NCBI GenBank assembly: GCA_964035575.1
Contig: OZ037930.1
Coordinates: 868,001-932,000 of the forward strand
Reading direction: 5' to 3'
From: Rhynchopus sp. YZ270_cl-10
Taxonomy: Eukaryota; Euglenozoa; Diplonemea; Diplonemida; Diplonemidae
Length of the DNA stretch: 64,000 bases
Shown here: piece after piece, positions 1 through 7,885 of the stretch
How the letters are laid out: each line of letters opens with the position of its first letter
Position numbering within the stretch: position 1 is the first letter of the stretch
The notes under the pieces: generated by a model
The model's input: only the letters and a program-made list of their open reading frames with translations
Database searches by the model: none
Told to the model about the DNA's origin: nothing
Made by a program: the position numbers and the translations under genes

Positions 1-45
1 ACTTGTAACACCCGTTACATCACCGTCGTGTAACAGGGGGAAAAG

Positions 46-192
46 ATGGCACCAAAAAAGTCCTCCGGACCAAGACAGATTTCCATAATGGAATTTGCAA
101 AGCGACCGGCGGAGTCCCAGTTATCGGCTCAGGCTCCGAAGAGGCAGAAAATAACGGTTGCAAAGAACCACGAGTATGCCTCATGGGCAAAG
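46..192 (+). CDS. short basic ORF, probable transposable-element remnant
   Basis: A 48-codon ATG-to-TGA frame encodes a Lys/Arg-rich peptide beginning MAPKKSSGPRQ, with a nuclear-localisation-like APKRQK stretch. It is followed directly by a dispersed repeat whose other copy lies inverted at about 18386-18520. The repeat continues in another frame with a conserved VPCACGA segment. Such a basic N-terminal peptide next to a Cys-containing segment fits the start of a decayed transposase, but no superfamily can be named from this stretch. The left side is cut by the window edge, so an upstream part may exist. Confidence 0.3.
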
Positions 193-320
193 TGACCCCG
201 TCACAGCCAGAACGCGACTCAATTGGTCAAACGCCGAAGGAAAAGGAAGCATGCAGCATGGCAAAAGAAAAAAGTAGCGTACCGTGCGCCTGCGGCGCAA
301 GATTGCAAGCCACCCATGAC
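188..320 (+). repeat. VPCACGA-encoding dispersed repeat (family with GCGCCGCAGGC core)
   Basis: About 130 bp match, with few differences, the reverse complement of 18386-18520. Shared landmarks are GTGACCCCGTCACAGCCAGA and GCGTACCGTGCGCCTGCGGC. Related cores occur at 32060-32190, 32890-33020, 38970-38995 and 47525-47660. The core reads V-P-C-A-C-G-A in one frame, so it was probably coding in the parent element. Function unknown. Confidence 0.6.
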
Positions 321-339
321 ATAGTGTGGCTGTAAAATG

Positions 340-540
340 TGCAATTTTTAGTATTTAATTACTATGCAATTATTTCACCATAATTGCTACGAGGAGGTGT
401 TTTTTTCACGAGTGGTTAATTGCACGAGCGCAGCGAGTGCAATTAACAAAACGAGTGAAAAATACACCTCCGAGTGCAATTTTCTGTGAAATAATTGCAT
501 GGAATTTGATATTTAATTGCCGTAAAATTATTTCCGAAAG
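340..540. repeat. imperfect hairpin, AT-rich fold-back
   Basis: Around a centre near 425-440, GGAGGTGT-TTTTTCACGAG and TTAATTGCAC are mirrored by GTGCAATTAA, CGAGTGAAAAA and ACACCTCC. The outer end (TTTAATTGCCGTAAAATTAT near 515) recurs inverted at about 1390-1415. The 340-1450 interval may therefore be one nested or rearranged element. No coding potential seen. Confidence 0.5.
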
Positions 541-639
541 CCAAAATCCGTTTTCGGCAGCCTGTGCTGTCACGGTGCGCTGGTCAGAGGTCTGACCAGG
601 TCACCTGGTCACATTTACCCAGGTACGTACCCAGTCACC

Positions 640-733
640 CAGGTACACAGGTACACAGGTACACAGGTACACAGGTACACAGGTACACAGGTACACAGGT
701 ACACAGGTACACAGGTACACAGGTACACAGGTA
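640..733. repeat. 8-bp tandem repeat (ACAGGTAC)n
   Basis: About eleven near-perfect copies of ACAGGTAC. The unit differs by one base from the 7-bp ACAGTAC unit of the large array at 38069-38886. An ORF through it (TCVPVYLC repeats, minus strand) is a satellite artefact. Confidence 0.9.
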
Positions 734-1216
734 AGTCGTGACAGGGCAACCACAGCCAACCCGCCAGTCACTGAGAAGTGACCAGACAGTCCACTTGACA
801 AACACAAAAGTGTCCAGTCACGTGGGGCATTCATGCACTGAGGAGATAAATGATCCAACAATTTACAAGAAAGCATTACTTAACCTACTGCTGGAAGTTG
901 CCAGGTCGTAGTAACACACAAAGTGTGCCTCCGTTCGGGAATACCGGATATTCTAGAGACCAAAAAGGCCTCTTCCGCTGGTCAAGGTATAACCGAGTGA
1001 ACGGCCCAAGACCCCCGTGGAGAAGTTAAATGTTGTAATGCTATCAAGTACAAACTGCGACCACTGTCTTACCCTCCTCAATGCATGGTGGAAGATGTCT
1101 TTGACAACAAACCGAGCTCTGATTATCAATCGTTAGACTCAGAGGAATGCCTGCGGTACAGGTATCAAACCCGGGGTGTTCACAAAAGAAAAAAAGAAAA
1201 AAAATCGCGATTTTTT

Positions 1217-1311
1217 TTTTAGCCGGGTTTCCCACACAAAAAATAATTACCGTGTAATTATTTCCTATAATTACACGGTAATTATTTTTTGTGTGGGAAA
1301 CCCGGCTAAAA
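1217..1311. repeat. perfect 44-bp-arm hairpin
   Basis: Left arm 1217-1260 and right arm 1268-1311 are reverse complements around a 7-base loop. The arms contain AGCCGGGTTTCCCACAC and an AT-rich TAATTACCGTGTAATTA. The flanks are A/T homopolymers. Best read as a fold-back (MITE-like) element or a transcribed hairpin. Confidence 0.85.
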
Positions 1312-1839
1312 TACCTCCACTGCAATTATTTCCAGACGTCAATTATGGCATTCTTAAAACTCCGCTCCTAGAAGGATTTTGGCTTGAGGAAATAATTTTA
1401 CGGCTATTAAATCACAGTATTTTGAAATGTTGCGTACCGTGGCTTCGCCAGGAACCTTTGCCATGACTGTCGTTTCTTTTTGTAGATGTCTATACGAGGA
1501 AACGTCTGCACGCTACCGACCTGACATATTTTTTCTTATTCCGCAAAGGTGGGGAACGTGAGATGATATGCAATATGCGAGTTAATGCAGCAGTTTTAAC
1601 GGTTTGCCGGGACATTTTCGCCGAAGTCGAAAATTTTTTTTGACCACTTAAAGTGCGTAAAGGCGCGTAACGTAACGTAGCGTCAGCGTTAATGCTACAC
1701 ACCACACAAATTAAAATCATTGAAAAAAAAAAAAAAAAATTCCACCTTTTTTTGGCTGGTCCCCCTGGGAGGCCAAAACCCCAGATCCTGCGGGAAGCCC
1801 TGATTATTTCAAAAAAAAAAAAAAAAAGAGAGAGAGAAA

Positions 1840-2160
1840 AGTGATTTTTACTAGTGCTTCCCGAGCTTTCTCCGCTGACAAGCTAGTCACAGGGAGAAGA
1901 AGATCAAAACTCGGTCGAGCCCGGGCGCGCTTCGCGCGCCCTGGTCCCCACCCCAGCTCAAGTTGGGGCCCGGCGGAATGTGAGAATTCCTCGGTTATCC
2001 AACGGCGGAGTTCATGCGACACTTCATTGATATTTGCATCAGGCACACATGGTGCACGAATTATCAGTAACCTCAGTACATTTACAAAAGAAACGGCGGT
2101 CACGGCACCCAAAGGTTCCAGGCGAAGCCACCCCTCCCCTGAACCCGCTTTTCTTCTTAG
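1840..2160. repeat. older dispersed repeat (copy 1 of 2)
   Basis: This stretch matches 16340-16595: shared GAGCCCGGGCGCGCTTCGCG, CGGCGGAATGTGAGAATTCC and ATTATCAGTAACCTCAGTAC. The complementary strand has a similar open frame in both copies (AVSFVNVLRLLIIR), so it may once have been coding. Copy 2 was later split by the hAT-like composite at 16596-18225. Confidence 0.6.
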
Positions 2161-2734
2161 CTTCATAACGTTTCGTTGAACTTTTGAAACACAGAAGAGG
2201 AAGTACAAGGACGTTACAAGATACAGATAGATACAACCGCTTTCAAAAAACACTGTGGAAACAGCAAGAGAAAAAAAAAAAGAAAAAAAACGGGGGACAA
2301 CTTGAAATCGCTCAAAATGAGGCTCGTGAAGGGTATACCACAGCTCTGCGGTGGAAGCAACGGAACCACTGTACTACGGCTCCTGGCCTTTACATCACTT
2401 GGATAAGGGACCCGCGTGGGCATATATTGATAGCATCGGTAATGACACACAGGCTTGCTGCGAGCAAAAGCCACATCCAGGCCATTCCCCCCCTACTAAA
2501 ACAAAAGAAAAGTTTATAAGATGGCCCTAAGCCTCTCGTGTGCTTAATCACCTTACACTACAAAAACCAAGGACAAAAAAAAACGATGAATACTTCTCAG
2601 ATATGATCTATGATTAGATGAATGCATGCCTACCTCGCAGACACATCACAGACAAGAGAAGAAACACCTCAGCCTGCATATCTAAACGTGCACAATGTGC
2701 AAGCCACATTTGTTTCCCTAGGGAGGGTCAAAAA

Positions 2735-3600
2735 GACCCTCCCGCCAGCTACTTTACACGCCCGCCGGGAGGGTCAAACCCTCCCGGCGGGAGGGTCCGG
2801 ACCCTCCCGCCGGCTTTTTTACCCTCCCGCCGGGTTTTTGACCCTCCCGCCGGGTTTTCGGACCCTCCCGCCGGGAGGGTCCGGACCCTCCCGCCGGCTT
2901 TTTTACCCTCCCGCCGGGTTTTTTGACCCTCCCGCCGGGTTTTTGGACCCTCCCGCCGGGTTTTTGGACCCTCCCGCCGGCTTTTTTACCCTCCCGCCGG
3001 GTTTTTGACCCTCCCGCCGGGTTTTCGGACCCTCCCGCCGGGAGGGTCCGGACCCTCCCGCCGGCTTTTTTACCCTCCCGCCGGGTTTTTTGACCCTCCC
3101 GCCGGGTTTTTGGACCCTCCCGCCGGGTTTTTGGACCCTCCCGCCGGCTTTTTTACCCTCCCGCCGGGTTTTTGACCCTCCCGCCGGGTTTTCGGACCCT
3201 CCCGCCGGGAGGGTCCGGACCCTCCCGCCGGGAGGGTCCGGACCCTCCCGCCGGCTTTTTTACCCTCCCGCCGGGTTTTTTGACCCTCCCGCCGGGTTTT
3301 TGGACCCTCCCGCCGGGTTTTTGGACCCTCCCGCCGGGTTTTTGGACCCTCCCGCCGGCTTTTTTACCCTCCCGCCGGGTTTTTGACCCTCCCGCCGGGT
3401 TTTCGGACCCTCCCGCCGGGAGGGTCCGGACCCTCCCGGCGGCTTTTTTACCCTCCCGCCGGGTTTTTTGACCCTCCCGCCGGGTTTTTTGACCCTCCCG
3501 CCGGGTTTTTGGACCCTCCCGCCGGGTTTTTGGACCCTCCCGCCGGGTTTTTGGACCCTCCCGCCGGGTTTTTGGACCCTCCCGCCGGGTTTTCGGGGTT
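2735..3600. repeat. GC-rich minisatellite, CCCTCCCGCCGGGTTTTTGGA-type units
   Basis: About 40 units of CCCTCCCGCCGGG followed by 4-6 T and GGA, GA or CGGA spacers. Higher-order blocks are marked by CCTCCCGCCGGGAGGGTCCG. The unit is partly self-complementary, so inverted units occur and both strands stay open in several frames (PPAGF / PGGRV peptides). Those ORFs are satellite artefacts, not genes. Confidence 0.9.
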
Positions 3601-3701
3601 TTCGCCTTGTCGCGTCGGTGAGGGTTTTTTTGACCCTCCCGCGCGAAACAAAGCGTCCTACAACCCCCCAGCCACCCTCAGGCTCTCCGTTGTGAGGGTC
3701 C

Positions 3702-3902
3702 TTTTCGAAACCACTCCCGCTGGGTTTTTTGCTCTCGGGAGCCCTGTTGGACCCTCGGGGACCCGTGTGGGCCCTCGGGAGGCCGTGTGGGGCTCGGGCT
3801 TCGCCCTCGTTCCCCCACACGGCCTCCCTCGGGCCCACACGGGTCCCCTCGTGGTCCAACAGGGCTCCCTCGAGCAAAAAACCCAGCGGGAGGGTTTCGA
3901 AA
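3702..3902. repeat. 200-bp palindrome at end of the minisatellite
   Basis: Left arm from TTTCGAAACCACTCCCGC and right arm ending GGGAGGGTTTCGAAA mirror each other around GGGCTTCGCCC near 3795-3805, with few mismatches. The CCTCCCGCCGGG motif recurs outside it near 3910. Minisatellite and palindrome may belong to one fold-back element ending near 3950. Confidence 0.75.
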
Positions 3903-3950
3903 ATATGACCCTCCCGCCGGGAGCCTTCGGGGACCTGGCGGGAGGGTTGT

Positions 3951-4249
3951 AAATACTCATGCAAAAAAGGGGGAAAGCGGACTGTTAATCCATGCATTAC
4001 CATTTCAAACCCCTTACATGACGCCTGCATTGGGCACGCTGGTTTGTTCAAAGTAACACCGATGGTCGACCCGTGTGCACACATCTCCCCCCCCTCTCTG
4101 AGACGCAACCAGAGTAACCCCCATTCACCCATCACGCAAGCGTGATGACCCCAGACTGGGACGAACCCATATAGGCAGGGGTCTTGCTGTGCATCCCCTC
4201 CATCACCCCCTCCCTTTCCCTTCGCTCAACGACCGTCTCCGCCCCCTTT
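3951..4249. other. spacer downstream of the cyclase-like gene
   Basis: Pyrimidine-rich, non-repetitive spacer. It is the 3' flank of the minus-strand gene ending at 4250. No gene, tRNA or clear polyadenylation signal was recognised. Confidence 0.5.
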
Positions 4250-6334
4250 TCACACCTCCTGCACTAAGACTTCGGTTGTAGCAAATTCGACCACAGTTTG
4301 GAAGCTCTCCATGTCTTCTGAAGACTTCCCAAAGACCTCGAGGAAGACTTCAGGTGCAGCACCATTGAGGAACTCCGCGCCTGCTTCGTTGAAGGCACCC
4401 CACTTCCCGTCGAGCTCTGTGTGGATCTCATACATCCATTCGTTTTCATGCGCGTGGGTGCATTCTGTGTTGTCCTGCTGCTTCTCTCCTGCTTCCAGAT
4501 CGTCCATGGGGTATTCCCATACATTGAAATGATACGGACACACCTGGTATGGGAACAAATCCTCTGGTGGTCCTCCTGCATGCCCTGCTTTGACGATGCG
4601 AACCTTTTGAAGTACAAGACGAAGGTCATGGTCCACTATGACATCACGACGGCAAATTGAATCACACAGAATCCGTATCCCAAGCTTCCTCCCAACCCTT
4701 TCCAACCCAAATAGGCACACCGGGAGCATCCCTAGTACGGTGAACCGCTTCATATCGGAGGATCCTACGTCACCACATCGGCTCTTTCCTGTTACAATAG
4801 CGGCATGCGATTGGGGGTATGCAGAAGCAAAGGAGATGGCGCAGGTGATGGCGGTAGCGGAGTGCTTCGTGCAGGGGCGTGAGGCGTTGAAGGAAACGTA
4901 CAATCTGTCGCCAAGGAAGATATCAATCAGGCCCCGGCCTGACTGAAAGCAGTGTAGCGCAGTTTCGATGAAGTCTGAAAAGAATATTTCAACTTCATCC
5001 TCGCTCATTGCTGCGAGCAGTGCGCAGGTGTTGTCCATATTTGTTGTGAGAAGTGTGAGGGTGCGGTGCTCCCCGATTCTCGCATACTTCGTTTTCGATG
5101 GCATTGCCGCAAAGTTCACTACCGACAGCCTTGTATCTCTTCCCGTAGGGGAGCCTGGAACTGACAAGGCAGAAAACGCCATCTGATGCGCAACGTTCTT
5201 CTTCCCCAAGGACAACCTATGGGGATTGCTGTCAAGCGAATCCGACGTTACATTGGAAAATCTATGGCTGTAGAGGGACTGCCGCGATCCTGTTACGTAC
5301 GTTGTGTTATCATCCATACTTGGCAGACAGGATCGGGGAAGATACGGCTTGTATGTACGAAGGTTTTCGAGGACCTGGCGGAGGGCGTTTTGAAGGTCAG
5401 GCAGGAGCACCTCTTCGTCGAGAACATTCTCCGCCTCGTCAAGCTCAAAGCACGATAGGAACATTGCCACTCTGTGCGTCGCCTCGACCGCAATGTGCAT
5501 CTTCTCGCGCGCCTTCGCAGCATCCGCAAGAAGCCGCTTCACAAACGCAAAGTTCGCCAGCACCACCGCACACTCTATCACCCACCCTGCCGCACCCTTT
5601 TCCATCGGAATCCTACACGGAGGATTCTTACAATTACATATATCAGGCACCCCGGTTCCTAACCCTCCAAAATCCATGACCAAAGCTCCCTGCACCAAAA
5701 GCAACCACAGCACACCAGAGAAGAGAACCACATTGACAACCCTGTCTGAGGATTTCACCAACAGGAAGACGTCGAGGGCGAGAATGAGGAAGGACCAGAC
5801 GCGCTCCATCGCGCCCCCTGCAGCGAGCACATCGATGGGGGCGAGCGCTATGCAAAAGAACACTGTCGCCACAGTCACCGCATCGGAACACATAGTACGG
5901 GGTCGCACCACGATGAAATATGAAACCACCAAGCATACGACAAGCCCTGTCAACGACAGGGCCACAATTTCAGCCACATTCAGCTCCACACTACGCGGCA
6001 CATCGATAACAAGAAGGCACACCACCGCAAGCACCACAGCGCTCCCCCCAATCACCTTCGCCGGCGCAATTCTGGTCTGTTCGTCTTCCTCGACGTCTGA
6101 CACAGCATCCGTCACCTCCGCAAAACTTGGCTCCGAACAGAACTTCACTGGAGCACAGACCGACTCCTCCCCCAGCGTAGAAAACGGATTAATACTACTA
6201 TGCATGCTTGATGGCACCCTACTATTTGCACTCGGGGAGTGGAGAGTGGCACTCCTAGCAGCACCAGGCAGCTCCACCGAACGTGCCATAGCCGCCTGTC
6301 GTGGACTATGCGTTATGGGGCTAGAGGGATTCAT
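4250..6334 (-). CDS. six-helix membrane protein with degenerate class III cyclase domain
   Basis: An intronless 694-aa protein. Six hydrophobic helices lie at about 93-112, 122-143, 150-172, 178-195, 199-221 and 250-268. A linker with NLRTYKPYLP (about 324-333) follows, then a class III nucleotidyl-cyclase homology domain (about 422-565). The fold is recognisable from TLTLLTTNMD, IDIFLGDRLYVSF, CGDVGSS and a VLG...FGLE segment. In active cyclases two Asp bind metal, and an Asp, Asn and Arg bind or act on the nucleotide. Here the first metal Asp is Asn432, the second (Asp476) is kept, and the GDxVN...R positions read Met536, Val539 and Gly543. Catalysis is therefore unlikely; a regulatory or dimerisation role is an inference. 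The acidic C-terminal tail (about 612-694) is family-specific. ATG at 6334 is the first in-frame start; Met16 is an alternative. Confidence 0.85.
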   Translation of the reverse strand: MNPSSPITHSPRQAAMARSVELPGAARSATLHSPSANSRVPSSMHSSINPFSTLGEESVCAPVKFCSEPSFAEVTDAVSDVEEDEQTRIAPAKVIGGSAVVLAVVCLLVIDVPRSVELNVAEIVALSLTGLVVCLVVSYFIVVRPRTMCSDAVTVATVFFCIALAPIDVLAAGGAMERVWSFLILALDVFLLVKSSDRVVNVVLFSGVLWLLLVQGALVMDFGGLGTGVPDICNCKNPPCRIPMEKGAAGWVIECAVVLANFAFVKRLLADAAKAREKMHIAVEATHRVAMFLSCFELDEAENVLDEEVLLPDLQNALRQVLENLRTYKPYLPRSCLPSMDDNTTYVTGSRQSLYSHRFSNVTSDSLDSNPHRLSLGKKNVAHQMAFSALSVPGSPTGRDTRLSVVNFAAMPSKTKYARIGEHRTLTLLTTNMDNTCALLAAMSEDEVEIFFSDFIETALHCFQSGRGLIDIFLGDRLYVSFNASRPCTKHSATAITCAISFASAYPQSHAAIVTGKSRCGDVGSSDMKRFTVLGMLPVCLFGLERVGRKLGIRILCDSICRRDVIVDHDLRLVLQKVRIVKAGHAGGPPEDLFPYQVCPYHFNVWEYPMDDLEAGEKQQDNTECTHAHENEWMYEIHTELDGKWGAFNEAGAEFLNGAAPEVFLEVFGKSSEDMESFQTVVEFATTEVLVQEV

Positions 6335-6800
6335 CAGGAGGGAAATCCCCCCGGGAATGGGGGGGGATGAGGGGAGGGGGCTGTCCTGGTTTTTTGGGGG
6401 GGTGCTTTTTTGGGAGAGGAAGAGGGAGGGGAGGAGAGAGGGTGAAAATATTGGCGTAGCTTTGTTTTTGAATAGGTAAGGGAGGGGAGAGGGGGAGAGG
6501 GGAGGGCTTTATTGAGGGGGGGAGGGGAAAAGGGTGGTGGTGGTGGTAATTGTAAAAAAGGGGAAAAGAAACGAATTCAGCAGATTAACAAATAATGATA
6601 ATGAAAAGTGGGACTTTTTTTTTTCTGCACAGAGGGCGGCAAATAGCGAGTGTTTCAATGATTTAGCAAAAACAAAAAAACAAAAATGTTCCTTGTGTGT
6701 AAGACACTGGGGAACAGGGGAATACTTGCGTGAAGAGTTTCTGGGTCACTTCTCTCTTGTGTGAACCAAAAAAAAAGGGAATCGTCAAAAGAAAATTTTG

Positions 6801-6917
6801 GCTTGAAATATAAAAAATCCCCTCTCGTGAACAGTGTACCTTGGTACATAACCGGTGCACCTGAATGGACTCCCCCCAATCAAGCAGTCCTACATCCGTT
6901 TTCGTGGTTGACATCTG
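6801..6917 (+). repeat. R1 short interspersed repeat (representative copy)
   Basis: About 115 bp with landmarks CTTGAAATA, CCTCTCGTGAACAGTGTACC, GGTACATAACCGGTGCACC, a C-rich GGACxCCCCC run, GCAGTCCTACATCC and TTTTACATCTGAT-like ends. Other copies, all in the same orientation: 19216-19250 (partial), 24391-24505, 25748-25860, 26753-26810, 28058-28150, 30153-30260, 41433-41555, 43856-43925, 60014-60120 and 63212-63350. Four lie inside introns of minus-strand genes (WW, cysteine-rich, zinc-finger, exchanger), antisense to the gene. Size suggests a SINE. No clear tRNA A/B boxes were recognised. Confidence 0.8.
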
Positions 6918-6941
6918 ATCTGCCTACAAGGGGGGGAGAGG

Positions 6942-7077
6942 TAATGGTGGCAGTATTGTGATGGGAGCCCATTGGAATACGCAAAATACATCAAAATACA
7001 TCACAATACACATTGTGATGCATTTTGATGTATTTTGCGCATTCCAATGGGCCCCCATCACAATACTGCCACCATTA
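6942..7077. repeat. palindrome with about 66-bp arms
   Basis: TAATGGTGGCAGTATTGTGA... is mirrored by ...TCACAATACTGCCACCATTA around a 4-base centre (ACAC). There is only a single-base-level mismatch near GCGCATTCC/GAATACGC. It reads as a fold-back element. Confidence 0.85.
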
Positions 7078-7716
7078 GGGAAAGGAGGGGGGAAAGAAAG
7101 AGAAAGAAAAAAAACAGAAATTTTGGAAAGATAGAATAACTACCTTCCAACAAAAAGGTCAGCTCAATGCTGGAAAGCAGCTTGCCGACCACAACAGACT
7201 GGGGTTTTACTTGGGGTGGGTGGGCGGAGAGAGAGGGGACGAGGGAAGGATAATAGAAAAAAAAATTCTTCAGTTGTTTCGAACAAAAGGGGAAATGGGG
7301 GAAAGAAAATGTAAAAAAGGGAGTATTTTGGTTTGTATTTTGGGCGGGATATCTTCAATACTATTATTATTTGCTTTCCCACCCAACACGCACATTTGAT
7401 TTAACTCAACAGAATCCTTGCGGTCTTAGGCTAAAAAAAAAGGGCACAAAATAGGGTTTTTTGAGGTGCAAAAAGAAGACTGACTATCAACAACAATCAC
7501 TGCTTTGCACCATCTTAAACCATAACACGCTAGAACTAGGTGAGATTCATCCGAACACCTCACGGTCACAAACTTTTTTTCTTCCTTTTCCACAACATTA
7601 AAAAAAATCTTCTCTCCCCCTCTCTCCCTCTTTTACTCACCTTCAATTTTTTTGGAAAGATTCAGCAGGGAACTTTAAAAAGTTTGGGATTTTGAAGATA
7701 AAAAATGTGTTTTTTT

Positions 7717-7764
7717 GAAAACTTGGTTGTATTAGTGTAGCCACCCTAGAGTGTGCTCCACTAT
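7717..7764 (-). repeat. R2 short repeat with poly(A) tail (representative copy)
   Basis: Plus-strand form: T-run, GAAAACTTGGTTGTATTAGT, GTAGCCACCC(T/G)AG, then GTGCTCCACTAT or GATGAACTCCACTAT. Read on the minus strand it ends in a poly(A) tail, as retroposed RNAs do. Other copies, all with the same orientation: 12459-12510, 12531-12580, 14056-14108, 26327-26374, 35932-35982, 50819-50860 (short), 53684-53735, 54362-54406 (diverged) and perhaps 59106-59157. Confidence 0.75.
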
Positions 7765-7775
7765 GTTTTTTTTTG

Positions 7776-7840
7776 ATAAATTGTTTGGAGTAGTGTAGTT
7801 GCCTCGGTTGTGCTGCCACAGTTGTGCAATCTCCACTGTA
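7776..7840 (-). repeat. R3 short repeat with poly(A) tail (representative copy)
   Basis: Plus-strand form: T-run, GATAAATTGTTGGAGTAGTG, TAGTTGCCTCGGTTGTG, TGCCACAGTTGTGCAATCTC, CACT. On the minus strand the A-tail is 3'. Copies: 18914-18983, 39660-39727, 44531-44595, 52482-52550. It shares the 5' GTGGAG(A/T)T and TACACTA words with R2, so the two may be related retroposed small RNAs. Confidence 0.75.
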
Positions 7841-7885
7841 TGTAATTTTTTTTCCTCCGCGCATTAATTTTTATTAAAAAAAAAC

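Larger units (their letters stand above)
6335..7885. other. gene-free, repeat-bearing spacer
   Basis: Low-complexity G-runs upstream of the cyclase-like gene, an R1 copy (6801-6917), a palindrome (6942-7077), an R2 copy (7717-7764) and an R3 copy (7776-7840). No exon-like GC island. Confidence 0.6.

Noticed and set aside
2618-4135. Overlapping PPAGF and PGGRV repeat ORFs on both strands
   Set aside because: By-product of the stop-free GC-rich minisatellite and its inverted units.
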